From Coriaria nepalensis (lineage: Eukaryota; Streptophyta; Magnoliopsida; Cucurbitales; Coriariaceae), in NCBI GenBank assembly GCA_027186245.1, contig CP114499.1, positions 5,399,001-5,463,000 of the forward strand: 64,000 bases of DNA, in the 5' to 3' direction. The stretch's first letter is position 1, and each line of letters starts with the position of its first letter. The translations under genes were made by a program, and so were the position numbers. Positions 38,025 to 49,405 of this stretch are shown here, piece after piece. Below the pieces are notes generated by a model, which saw only the letters and a list, made by a program, of their open reading frames with translations, did not search any database and had not been told where the DNA came from.

Positions 38025-40939
38025 AATTTAGCTCGGCTATATATTTAGCTTCCCTTTACCCAGAGTCATGCCAAAATTCATTTTTAATTATTAATAAATA
38101 AAATAAATATCCTACTCTTTCATCTTTCCCTGCTCGTTTCTTTATGTCATTTAATGCTTTTATTTTACTTTAGTGCTTCAATTAAAGGTACGCATTTGTC
38201 AAGTGACCGGGTTGGAGCAATTTCTGTAGTCGTATAGCCGGTTTTTTAAATTCTTACACGTGTTCAACTCAAATTTTTTACAGATCAAAATTTTAGATTG
38301 GGTTAGACATAAATTTATGGATAATCAGTTTTTTTTTTTAATAAAATAATAATAATAATAAAGTTAATATTCATTAATATTATTAGTGTCAAAAAAGATA
38401 AAAGTAATAATTAATATTAAATTTATAATTTTAAAATTTATATTATTTTTATGATGATGAACAATGAAAAATATAAATAAATTCATTAAATAATAAATTC
38501 AATAAAATAAAATAAAATATTTAATATCTTTTGAAATAAATTCCAAATACCAAGCAAAAAAAATTCAAAAATCTTCTTTTATATATATAGTATATATTAA
38601 AGTGTAAACATGATATGTATATAATACATATTAAAATGTATATAATACATTAATTTAGATATTATCTCTTTTTTTTTTTACCCATTATTTGAATTTGGGA
38701 GCCAATTAAAGCATAATGGACATTCTTTCTAGACTCATCAATGTTAATTTGAATATAATATCTCATTGAATAGTTTATCTATTATTTAATATCTCATTAA
38801 ATTAATAAATTTTCTTGATCCAAATAATATTAATTTATTAATATTTTATTATATATATATATATATTATTAACTTTATATGGTCGGGTTTAGATATTTTT
38901 TTTAAAAATTCTGCCAAATTCTTCGAGTTGGGTTTTTGGATTAAACATGTAGCCAACCTAATACAAGTATTAAACATGCGGGTTTTGGGTGATTAATTCA
39001 GGTTTCGATCGAGTGAATCGGGTGGTCGGTTTTCTGCATACCCCTAGGGTTGGGCAAAATTTCAGTTTTAGTAAAATTGAACATAAATCGACCGAAACCA
39101 AAACTACAAACAACTCAGATTTTCACTGATGTGGCCATAAAAACCGACTGAAACCAAATTGCTATTAGACCGATCGGTTTATATCAAATCCGAATGATTT
39201 TTCAATTTTCATACCAAATTTTTTTTTTTATACTTAATTGTATTATGATGTATCAGTTAATGGACATATATTAGCATTATGATGTATGTAATTCATTCAA
39301 GCTTTTCGTATGAGTAAAAAAAAATGCAACTCATTCAATAAAAATTTATTTGGCTAGATTTTGGTCGGTGAGTCATTTTACTTCCCCCAATCATTTGGGG
39401 TAACTCATGGTTCTCGTCAAATCCAGATCCAATCAGCCAGTACACCTACAAAAACTAGAGACACATCATCACCTAAGCTTCCATCGTCACACCGATATGT
39501 ACATGTATAATATATACTACATTTAATAGATACAATATTGAAAGATTCTTTAGCATTAGAAGCGACGCGGTGTGTATATATATTATAAAATAAAATCTTC
39601 TCCTTTTAATAAAATAAAAAGAGAATATTATTAACCGGACCTATTTTCTATTGGACCTAAAATGGAAAAGAATTTTAAAGTCCAACCTAATTTTTTTTTT
39701 TCTTTTGTGTGAGTAACAGCATCCTCTTAATAAAAAATAAAAAATAAAAAATATATTTAATTATAAAGGAAAAGACAACAAGTCCCTTACAAAAGCCGAC
39801 AAAGAAAGGATAATGAAATGATTAAAAAGACTTTTTGTTTATCTCACGCTCAAAAAAGTGTGAAAAGATAAAGATGCCCTTTTCTTAACCTGCGAGGGCA
39901 ATTTCCTCCATTTTTCATCATTTTTATTTGGACCGAACCTAAATTTTGATTAGATCCATTTGCAAGTTCTTAATCGAAGGTGAAGAGTTTAAAGATAGAT
40001 AAACTTCTAAGTTTAGAGTAAGGTTCGTCAAAATATATTTTCAATTTTTTTTCAAAATTTGATGGTTAATCCTCATGTTTTGGACTTATTTTGTTCATAT
40101 TTTATTTCTAATAGACTTTTCGAATCTTTCTACAAGTGAAAGAAAGTGTACAGGTAAAAATCTTAAAATCTGAAAAATCTAAAGAACAGACATTATGCAT
40201 TTTTATTGATTTCCCAATGTGTCCATACAAAGACGACATCGGAAAATTGGGAAAAAAATTCAATATTTCGATGTCTTAAGTTAAGTTAGATGCTGTGAAA
40301 TTGGGAAAGGAAAATTAAATCAAAACTGTTCCCCGTTTTTCAATATCTTAAGCGAAAGTATACATTAGGAAATTGAGAAAAAAAAAACATAATCAAATTA
40401 TTTCTCAATGTCTCATAATGCTTAAGACACTCAGAAATCAGGCAAATTAGATAATATTTTTCAAGCATGATCTCTAAGCCCAATTGCTCTATATAGTCTT
40501 GATAATATACTAATTTCTTTTATATTTTTCCTTCTACCTAAATGATCATATGCTTCGAAGGTGAATCAAAGGAGAAAGAGAAGTCGTTATATTAGTATGA
40601 AAATAACACATGGAATTATTGAAGTTTTGATGCAAAATATTGTAGTTAGTTTGAAAATTTGGAAGATTTTTCAAATTTTTGTAATCTTTGCAAATATATT
40701 TGCAGTGAATGTTATTTATTTTAAATGAATGATATTTGTTTATCAAAGTTTTGGTTGTATTTGTGGTTATACTAAATGATTTTTGTTGGTTGTTGAATGT
40801 GATTGTATTTAATAATTTTGGTTTGTTGGTATTTGTTCATTAGAGTTTTGTTAGTTTTGGTTTAAGGAGCCATCAAGCAACCGGGATTAAACACTAAAAG
40901 TTAGACCTTTCATCTATTGAACTCTTAGGTTTGACTTTT
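38025..40939. other. gene-free AT-rich region with possible transposon ends
   Basis: About 2.9 kb with no supportable exon. It contains short tandem AT runs (e.g. 38851-38866). At 39030-39060 there is a junction that resembles two abutting hAT-type termini (GCATACCCCTA then TAGGGTTGGGCA). A segment rich in ACCGA/CCGAAACC words (39070-39180) resembles the interior of non-autonomous hAT elements. No complete element could be bounded. Confidence 0.45.
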
Positions 40940-41475
40940 TAAAGATCTAAAGTTTAGGCTTTAGGTTTAAAATGAAAAGTCTAAAGTTTAAAGTTTAAGA
41001 TGAAAGATCTAAGTTTTAGTATTTAAGATGAAATGTTTAAACTTTAGAGTTTAGTATAAAGGTTAAAGCTTTAATCTTTATGATTTAAGATGAAAGGCTT
41101 AGGCTTTAGGTTTAATATGAAAAAGTTTAAATTTTAGGGTTCAAGATGGAAAGTCTAAACTTTTGAGGTTTAATATGAAAGCTTCATCCTTTATGATTCA
41201 AGACTAAGAGTTTGAATATTGGGATTTGATAGAAATGTCTAACCTTGGTTCCATGATTAATGGTTTAACCTTTGTGATTCAGGATGAAAGAAGGCTTTAG
41301 GTTTAAGATAAAAGATCTAATATTTAGAGTTTAAGCTTTAGGGTCTAATATGAAAAGTTTAAGTTTTAGAGTTTAAGATGAATGATTTAACCTTTAGGGT
41401 TTAGTATGAAAAAGTTCAAGTTTTATGGTTCGGTAGAAAGATCTAACTTTTAGGTTCAATAATGAAATGTTTATA
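40940..41475. repeat. tandem array of ~28-bp units
   Basis: About 17-19 degenerate copies of a 28-bp unit built on AAGATGAAAG followed by TTTAAxxTTTAGGGTTT-like sequence. Successive unit lengths read by eye are mostly 27-29 bp. Many units start AAGATGAAA, AATATGAAA or AGTATGAAA and end TTTAGGGTTT or TTATGATTC. There is no coding potential. Confidence 0.85.
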
Positions 41476-41529
41476 ATGTCTAATATTTATAAACTTTATG
41501 TTTGATAGAAAAGTCTAACATTTATGTCA

Positions 41530-42775
41530 TTTTGTGTGAGGTCCAACCTTTTTGGTTCCAAATGTACTATTTAAATATTAGATAATGATAGAAATGTCCA
41601 AACTTAAGGTGAAGTAATGCAAATTTCGACCTTTGTTATTCTATGTCTAATCCTTAGGTATTAGGGTTTCATAAAAAGGTTGGATATTATGTTCTTTTGT
41701 GCGATATCTAATTTTTATGGTTTCAAATATAATGTTTAGATATTATGTAATAATAGAAATATCCAAATTTGAGATGAAGTAATAAAATGTTTAACCTTTG
41801 TGATTTTATATATAACTCTTAGGTATTAGGATTTCATAGAAAGGTTGGACTTTTATGAAAGTTTGTGAAAGATTCAATATTTATATTTCCTTACATAATA
41901 TTTAGGCATTGTGTAATGATAGAAAAATTTAAATTTAAGGTGAAGTAATGAAAGTAAAACTTTTGTTGTTCTATGTATAATTAGAATGGTTGGACCATTT
42001 ATGTTATTTTGTGTGAGATCTAAAATTTATTGCTCAAAATAAAATATTTTAACATTAGATAACGATAAAAATATCTAAATTTAAGATAAAGTAATGAAAA
42101 GTTAAATATTTGTGCTTTTATGTGTAACCTTTAAGTATTAGAGTTTCACATAAATGTTTGACCCTTATAGAAGTTTGTGAAAGATTCAACTTTTATGATG
42201 ATTATGTATATAATGTCTAAATATTATGTAATGATAGAAATATCTAAATTTAAGTTGAAATAATAAAATGTTCAACTTTTGTTGTTTTATGTGTAATCTT
42301 AGTTATTAAGGTTTTATAAAAAAGTTAGATCTTTATGTTCTTTTATGTGAGATTTAACATTTATGATTTCAAATATAATGTTTAGATATTATGTAATAAT
42401 CAAAAGACTCAAATTTAAGTTGAAGTAATAAAAAGTTCAACTTTTGTAGTTTTATGTGTAACCCTTTAGTAATAAGGTTTCATAAAAAAGGTTGAACCTT
42501 TATGAAGGTTTGTGAAAGATTCAAAGGTTCCTTACATAATGTTTAGACATTATATACTTATAGAAACATTCAAATTTAAGATGATGTAATGAAATATTCA
42601 ATATTTGTGATTATTTGTATAACATTTATATATTATGGTTCATAAAAAAGTTGGACCATGTTCTTTTCTGTAAGATTTAATATTTTTTTGTTCCAATATA
42701 ATATTTAGGCACTAAGTAATAATAAAAATATTCAAATTTAAATATGAAATAATGAAATGTTCAATTTTTATTGTT
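41530..42775. repeat. satellite-like array of ~167-bp monomers
   Basis: Eight monomers start at about 41530, 41695, 41862, 42007, 42174, 42341, 42509 and 42664 (spacings 165, 167, 145, 167, 167, 168 and 155). Each contains tttagatattatgtaatgatagaa-, tgaagtaatgaaa- and gtttcataaaaaggttgga-like blocks. Two monomer types alternate after the first two: one starts ttttgtgtgagat, the other tttgtgaaagattcaa. The higher-order period is therefore ~335 bp. Each monomer can be split into six segments of about 26-30 bp that resemble the 28-bp units of the preceding array. Confidence 0.85.
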
Positions 42776-43827
42776 CAAATCGTCTAAAAATATATAATTT
42801 TTTTTACTTGATTTTTTGATATTTTTAAAAACTTAAAATATTAAAAAATCAGATAAAATAAATAAAAACTTGTGTTACACATTTAGAATATTTTCTTATT
42901 AAGTTGAAAAGGAAAACTACATGCATATCTATATTACTAAAGGGAAATTTTTACTAGATTTAATAAAAAAATAAAAATCATTATTTAGGCATTTCCACAA
43001 ATAATTGGTGTTCTCAAAGCAAGATCGATTTCCACTTGAACAGTACATAAAGTACTACACATCAACACCTAAAAAAGTATACATTTATTTCCACAAACAC
43101 AATTACACTATATCAAAAGTTCAAATTCGAAAATTGAACACACTCCACTTCAAAATACTTCGGTGAGCATGTTACAATTAAGAATGAACTTAGGTTTAAA
43201 TAATTCATAATTTTTTTCTTTAAACTGAAACCAAAGAGCATTCAAACCGAGACTGGAAAAAAATGTTTATTCCTACTCAATTCTTGGCTTGGGGCAAAAT
43301 GTTCATATGCTAAGAAGCATCAACCTAAATATAGATTATCAAGAACTAAATGCTCCTAAATTGCAATCAAGGGATTAATTATTCTAACATTCATATTCAA
43401 GATTATGAACATATTATTATCCTACAAGCACCATCTAAATACAGATGATATTGAAATACAATTACATGATAACAAAGAGATACACAACACAAGCTATTTG
43501 TTTTACTATAGCATAGAAGATGATCTTCGTGGCTTTCTGTAAGAAGATGTATATATAATAAATAGAATACAGTAAACAGTAATTATAAAATAGTGATGCT
43601 ATAAAACATAATAATATATAAAATAGAATTTGTAAGAAACATAATGAAATAGTAAAATGGAACAGAACCGAATCTATAAAAAATAAAATAAAATATAATC
43701 AGTAAAAATATAATAGAATAGTAAAACATAATAGAACATAATCTAGAAAAATTAAACAGAATAGTAAAATAAATATAACATAATATGGTAACAGAACCGA
43801 ATAGTAACAGAGAATCAAACCGAAGCC
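42776..43827. other. AT-rich spacer with degenerate aatagtaaaa-type repeats
   Basis: No gene. From about 43555 to 43815 the sequence repeats loose variants of aatagtaaaatataataga and aacagaaccgaat. The boundary with the copia LTR is near 43828. Confidence 0.5.
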
Positions 43828-44660
43828 TGTTATGCAACAGTTCCCTTAAAACAAATTCGCCTTTTCACATCGGTGTAGAAGGTTGAACGACATCTGTCTC
43901 ACAGGATACAACAGAGATGAATAGTAGCGGCGCACCACCGAACTATTCCCGGCAAACTTAAACAGTGGCTCGAACTCTACCACACTAGAAACTTAGAACT
44001 CTAAAGGGAGGAAGGAAATTAGAGGGATGAGAGATTTCGTTTTTGATTGTGTATTTTCAAATGGGAGGAAGATGTCAATTTATAGGCTCATGAGAAGAGA
44101 AGAGATTAATGAGAATTAACTTGGGTTTAATTTAGGTTTAAATATAATGAAATTAAATTTCATCCTTTCATCTTCAAACCTTTCATCTTCTGCTAAAGAA
44201 AAAAAAATATCCGGGAGAAAAACAAAAAGGAGGGTCAAAACAAATCATGTCATTTTTGGGCCGACATTTGGCAAGCCCAAGTGCAGACGCACACGAGCTA
44301 AGCCCGATCCGGTCCGGATTTGCACCCCCATACAGGAGTGAGTAAGAGAGAGCATTCTAGTTTGTATTTTATTGCCCATTAACAAATATATAATTCTATA
44401 TAAACACTCTCCCACGTGTTCTCCTTTCTAATGTAGGATAAAATTTTCTCCTTCAATTTTTTTTTCTTCAAACCATTCCAATGGTTGTACTTTGAGATTG
44501 AATTTTTCATTCACCAATTAATCATTTTGAGCGTACCATATACCGATTCGAAGCTCTCACGAAGGAGAATCGAATCATCTTTGACTTTTCATTTACACAA
44601 AGTGGGCCCCACTCAAAATCAAGCATAAACATAGCATGTTGATATGCTAATTTTCCAACA
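43828..44660 (-). mobile_element. 3' LTR of a Ty1/copia element
   Basis: Read on the minus strand, the LTR starts TGTTGGAAAATTAGCATATC at 44660 and is proposed to end ...CATAACA at 43828, so TGTT and AACA form the short terminal inversion. Immediately before the start the minus strand reads CATGCGGCGGAT, a mutated form of the purine-rich tract that precedes copia LTRs. A TATA-like CTATAAATTG lies at 44077-44085 (minus). The 5' boundary is well supported; the 3' boundary is approximate. Confidence 0.65.
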
Positions 44661-45158
44661 ATCCGCCGCATGAATGAAATTGACGGATTAACTAAAATTG
44701 ACATTTTTCGACATTAAAATGTTTTTGATCTAGAAATAAAATTCAACGGTTTAAAACCTGCATAGGATAGGTAGGTATCAACCTTTGAACCTTCCATTGT
44801 AAAAGTACATTAATTTTACTAGCTGATCAGTAGACACGATGTATTTGAACTGTTCTGCCGTTCATGTAAACAATAATGTACTTCACACATAGGAATCTTA
44901 CCTAACACACTTGAGTTCTCATTGTTATGTTCATTTTGGCCTTGAACATCTGCCTGGTTCTACAAGAGTTGATGAGAATTATGCCCAAGTTAATTCTCTT
45001 AGAAGCGGCCCCACTTCTCTCTCACATAGGTGATTCTTAATCAAGAGTAACTCATTTTACTCTGCTCAAATTTTCGACGCCTAAGAATCATTAAAAGCAT
45101 AGCTTATTCTTTCTCTTACGGGCATCATTATTTCATCATGGGAATGGATAGGAGGATA

Positions 45159-45176
45159 CCCCCCCCCCCCCCCCCC
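45159..45176. repeat. poly-C tract (18 C)
   Basis: An uninterrupted run of 18 C on the plus strand, inside the sequence between the copia polyprotein end and its 3' LTR. Confidence 0.9.
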
Positions 45177-45177
45177 A

Positions 45178-45362
45178 CAGTGACATAATTAAGTTTTATA
45201 CAACTAAGTTGTCCCTTTGAACCTAGATCTTGGGATCTCCAGTCAACTAGGTTGGGTTTTCATTGTATTTACTTACTCTTTCATGGGCTTTAGTCACATT
45301 CCCCTTCATGATTTTTCAACTAACTCTCTATTTAACCCTTTGGTTAGCGGATCCGCAATGTT
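45178..45362 (-). mobile_element. copia RNase H C-terminus and 3' non-coding part
   Basis: The minus strand at 45362-45333 encodes NIADPLTKG, the conserved end of copia polyproteins. Downstream sequence with CCTAGTTGACTGGAGATCCC (around 45230-45250) is typical of the region between polyprotein and 3' LTR in this element class. Integrase, RT and most of RNase H are missing between here and gag. Confidence 0.75.
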
Positions 45363-45860
45363 ATCCATGGATAATTATAATTGAGAGTAGTTTACTAAAA
45401 CTTTTCTAGATAGCCTTCTTGAAGTTTTAATATTTATTTTCTAACAATAAAATTTTGGACTATAAGATTTTATGTCCTAGCTCTCTTATTTATTTTCTTG
45501 TTCTTGAGTATGATAAACACTAGAATTCATTTATACTTTGTTCATTTTGAACCTTCGCATAAATATATGTTCAAGGAAAACATATCTCTTCATATGGATT
45601 AAACCAAGAAGTTTGACATTTATTTTAGATAATGACCTTATTTATTTTCTCATGTAAAAGTTTAGTATATGATCCATGTTAATTATTCTACGCATAGAAT
45701 CATAATTAACATATTCTAATCTAGCATGCTATAGATTATAAAGACACAAGCAATGAATAAAATAGCTAGCTTTATTTTATTAATTTCTCAAAGGATCATT
45801 ACATTTCATTTAGCTTATAAGCTCATCCAACAAACTTTTCCCACTTTTAAACAAAATAAA

Positions 45861-46788
45861 CTAAGCGGAGAGATCAAGATCTAAGACATCTTGAGCAATA
45901 TCTTTCACCATATTTGATTCTTGGCTTGATTTCTTCTTTGGGAGCCTACAATTTGAAGCTTTGTGACCCATTTTGTCACAGTTGAAGCATTTCCTTTGAA
46001 ACTTAGTTTGCTTCTTTGAGACTCCTCCTTTCGGTCCCAACTTAGACCATTTGTTGGTTCTTTTAGAATCCTGATCATATTCCACAACATTAGCCTTTGC
46101 CTCATGTTGAGTAATCTCTTTCTTATCGAAATTTCGATTATCTTCTTCAATTCGAAGTCGAACAATCAAATTTTTGATATTCATCTCCTTTCGCTTATAC
46201 ATAAGGTAGTTTTTGAAATCCTTCCATCCGAGCGGAAGCTTCTCAATAATAGCAGCTACTTGGAAGATTTCACTTATAGTCATCCCCTTGGTATGAATCT
46301 CATGTAAAATTACTTGAAGTTCTTGAACCTGATTGACTATAGTCTTGGAATCCATTTTATAGTCAAAGAACCGGCCCACAATAGTCTTCTTAGCACCAGC
46401 ATCCTCGATTTTATATTTATGGTCTAAGCATCCCATAGCTCCTTCGCCGTTTTCTTCGTACTATACATGGAGTACAGAGAGTCGGTCAAACCATTCATTA
46501 TATAATTCCGACATAGAAAGTCAGAATGATTCTAACATCAACAGCACTGACCGCTTAGACATCATGTTCATCATCTTTGAGCATAGGAACACTTTCCTTT
46601 AAGAATCTCACAAAATTCAGTGTAGTCAAGTAAAACAATATCTTTTGCTGCCACCTTTTGAAATTCTGTCGGTTGAATTTCTCAGGTTTCTCACCATGGT
46701 TCACAAGAAGAACCACAAAATGAGTGACTCGAGTGATAGAAGGGGTCATCTCGATAGCAGCAGCTTGTCGGCTACTTTCAGATTCCAT
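45861..46788 (-). mobile_element. Ty1/copia gag relic with zinc knuckle
   Basis: Two frames on the minus strand. The first (46788-46555) starts MESESSRQAAAIEMTPS and continues NFKRWQQKILFYLTTLNFVR. The second (46436-45861) begins at [14 protein letters not shown] and includes [32 protein letters not shown] and the zinc knuckle [14 protein letters not shown] (CX2CX4HX4C). A one-base loss in the ELWDALDHKYK region (about 46425) breaks the frame. The element is a deletion derivative: gag, the last codons of pol, then a 3' LTR. Confidence 0.88.
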
Positions 46789-47101
46789 TTCTGAAATTAC
46801 ACACACATTGATATGAGGGAGTATCTTAGTAACTAAATAGTTATAAATCACTAAAACTCATAAAGAAGAAAAAAACTGTAAACAGCCTTCAAAGTAAATT
46901 GTTAAAAGCCATTACATTTTTGAAACCATATGAATTAATTTTGCACTTATGAAATTAATTTCAAACCGTCACAAAATAACTTTGAACCATTACGAATAAA
47001 TTTTGAACCGGTTTGAACTAATTTCGAAATTGTTATAACTTTAACTAGACATTAAGGGTTTATTTAATAAACCTTTATACTTCTTCTAGATCATCTATCA
47101 T

Positions 47102-47698
47102 TTGCCCAGCCAGTACCCTTATCTAAAATCCTGTCTTAGGGATTTCCTCGCCCTCGCTAATCCTGCCATCACCCCTGACGGATACTGGATCTCAATCCTC
47201 CCTTCACCTTTGAGGGTTCCTTATATTGGACAAGATTCCCAACTTCCTAAGAATGACCTTGAACCTACAAGCCATCCCATGGACTCCTATCCTCCCAAGC
47301 CAGGCTCGCTTGATACCCTCATGTATCCACCAAACCCAGATATGCAGAAGCCCTCTGAATACGAGAAAGCAGCCCAGAGTTCCTCCCAAAAAAGATCCTA
47401 TGCTTCTCTGGCCCATGACGATATACCGGCCCAAAGCTCTTTCCAACAAAATGAGGCCATAACCCATTCCCTCACACCGTATCTGGAATATAGCACCCAA
47501 GCCTGACATTTTCCTGACCCAATCCAAAACCAGACTTCTCTACCAGTCCCTCCTACAAGACCAGCATTGACCAAAACTACCACAATTGACCAACGACTAT
47601 TTGATCTCAGTTTTGATGCTGGAATAAAACCATACGAGGTCCCCACTTCTAGAAGATACAAGGACCCACTTGGAGACTTCAGTTCAGATGAAGACTAA
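47102..47698 (+). mobile_element. possible endogenous pararetrovirus (Caulimoviridae-like) polyprotein tail
   Basis: A Pro/Ser-rich frame opens at the left edge of similarity (SQYPYLKSCLRDFLALANP, then ITPDGYWISILPSPLRVPYI). It has one stop at 47504-47506, and continues in the same frame to RRYKDPLGDFSSDED and a stop at about 47696-47698. Its codon use and composition differ from the AT-rich surroundings. The layout of a tail of a large polyprotein, a short spacer, then a strong TATA box resembles the end of an integrated plant pararetrovirus genome. It has no hallmark catalytic motif, so an LTR-retrotransposon tail remains possible. It is fragmentary and interrupted. Confidence 0.38.
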
Positions 47699-47737
47699 AG
47701 CACAACTCCTTCTTATCCGCCAGCTTCATGGTATTGT

Positions 47738-47870
47738 TTCCTTATCTTGTAAAAAGCTTACCGGCCTTATCCTGTAAAAAGTTTATCGGCCTTATCCTTC
47801 CAGCAGGCTTCCCTTCTTCCTCCTATAAAAGAAGGGGTCAGCTTTGTTTATAAATCAAGGTTTGAAAGAA
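47738..47870 (+). promoter_or_regulatory. promoter-like segment with duplicated 25-bp motif and TATA box
   Basis: Two near-identical copies of a ~25-27 bp motif (CTTATCCTGTAAAAAG plus TTATCGGC, with C/T variants) lie in tandem at about 47741-47795. They are followed by CTATAAAAGAAGGGG at 47823-47837. This is an enhancer-plus-TATA arrangement downstream of the 47102-47698 frame, and would drive transcription rightward in an LTR or viral leader. Confidence 0.5.
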
Positions 47871-49405
47871 AAATTTTTTTCGAGTTTTGTGGTAAGCCTT
47901 GTTCTCTTAGTGACTATTTTTTACGAAGTCTTTCACTATTGGTTGAGTTGGAGAGTACAAGAGAAAACCGGAAAAGGTTATCTGGTAGCCAGACAGGTCC
48001 GCCGTAAGTCCCAGAAGGAAGTGGGCCACATGATAAGTTCTGCACCCTCATATATCTCCTCTGTCTACCTCTTATCCCCTCATCTCTTCTTCTCTGAAGA
48101 CCTCTGTTCTCCTATTCCTTCCTTGCTTACATGTTCCCTTCCCCTCCATTGGTAACTCTTGAAAAAATTTAAATTATAATAAATGTCTAAAAGTATATTC
48201 ATTTATAATGAAAATTTAAAATTTTTATAATAATTATGAATATCCAAAACTTAAACAAAAATTATATAATAAACCCCTAATTTTTTTAATGATCATTTCC
48301 AAAATTATTAACTCGATTCAATATGATCTAATTTGACACATAAATAAATAAATTTTCTTTTTCAAAATAGTCTATTAATTTATCTAAATTAATTTCATTT
48401 ATTTCCAAATAATTCAATCGACTTCATTTCGGTCTTTCACGTGAAGAAACCAGATCAAATTTGTTTTGGTTTCTTCGCACGAAGAAATCAGATTGATTTG
48501 ATCAATTTTTTTCACAAGAAACCTAATCGATTTAATCACGAAAACTGAATAGATTCAATCGGTCTATTTACAAGAAATTGGATCAATTTAAAAAAAAATA
48601 AATTAAATTGATTTTTTTTCTTCAAGAAATCATAATATTTTTTTGGCAGCTTAGTGGCCGGGGCATGAAATCGTGAAGTTGTTTGGGAAAAATTAAGGAA
48701 AAAAAAATTATGGGGAAAAAACAAATGAAATTAATGTAGACAAATTAAGAAGTTATTTTGAAATCAATAAAATTTTATTTATTTTTAATCTTATGAATCA
48801 AGTCGTGTCATATTGGGTTGGATGATAATATGGAATCGATCCATTCACAAACATTAGGGGTTCATTATCATTTTATGTATTAATTATAATATGAGTCTTA
48901 TGTATTAATTATAATTGTAGTTTAATTTTTTTATGCATATATAATTTTAAAATATTTTAAAAATTAATTATAATTTATATGAAAATTTAAAATTAATCAT
49001 AATTTCTTCGATAAAAATAAAGATATTATTTTAATTTTATAAAAATTAAAAGATATATTCTTATTATCAATTTTTTTTTTTAAATCTATTAATTTTAAAG
49101 TATTCGATATAGTAAATACTAGTTCACTTAAAGAAAAAGAAAAAAAAAAGTAAAATACAAATCAATCAAACGCGTCGTTGTTTCTTGTTAGGGTACGGCC
49201 AGACACCAAATCCTACGGAACGTTATCCTCTGAAACAGCTACCCCTGGAGCTCACGCTCACGGCTCCGGATCAGTCTTTCGTTTCTGATCTTTCCCTCTT
49301 TCTCTCAGAATCTACGAATAATTAGAGGTATTGTATTCTTACTAACTACCATAGGCCGAAGAAGGAAGTGGAAGAAGGTAAATTATTACAGACAGCTGCA
49401 GAAAA
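47871..49405. other. spacer and PAM68-like gene upstream region
   Basis: No supportable gene in about 1.5 kb. The first ~280 bp (to ~48150) is GC-richer and may belong to the preceding element. From 48160 to 49160 the sequence is AT-rich, with loosely repeated caagaaa-t-gatcaattt words at 48420-48610. The PAM68-like leader and promoter occupy the last ~200 bp. Confidence 0.5.

Noticed and set aside
41000..41470. TTTAGGG-like words suggesting an interstitial telomere
   Set aside because: The TTTAGGG strings occur once per 28-bp unit within a different consensus and are never in tandem with a 7-bp period.
40940..42775. CRISPR-like array of repeats and spacers
   Set aside because: Units are contiguous and degenerate with no unique spacers, and the genome is a plant nuclear one.
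43583..43837. 84-aa hydrophobic frame
   Set aside because: Low-complexity translation of AT-rich repeats bordering the copia LTR.
47204..47661. Minus-strand frames opposite the pararetrovirus-like segment
   Set aside because: Open by composition only (few stops opposite Pro-rich sequence), with no recognisable motif.
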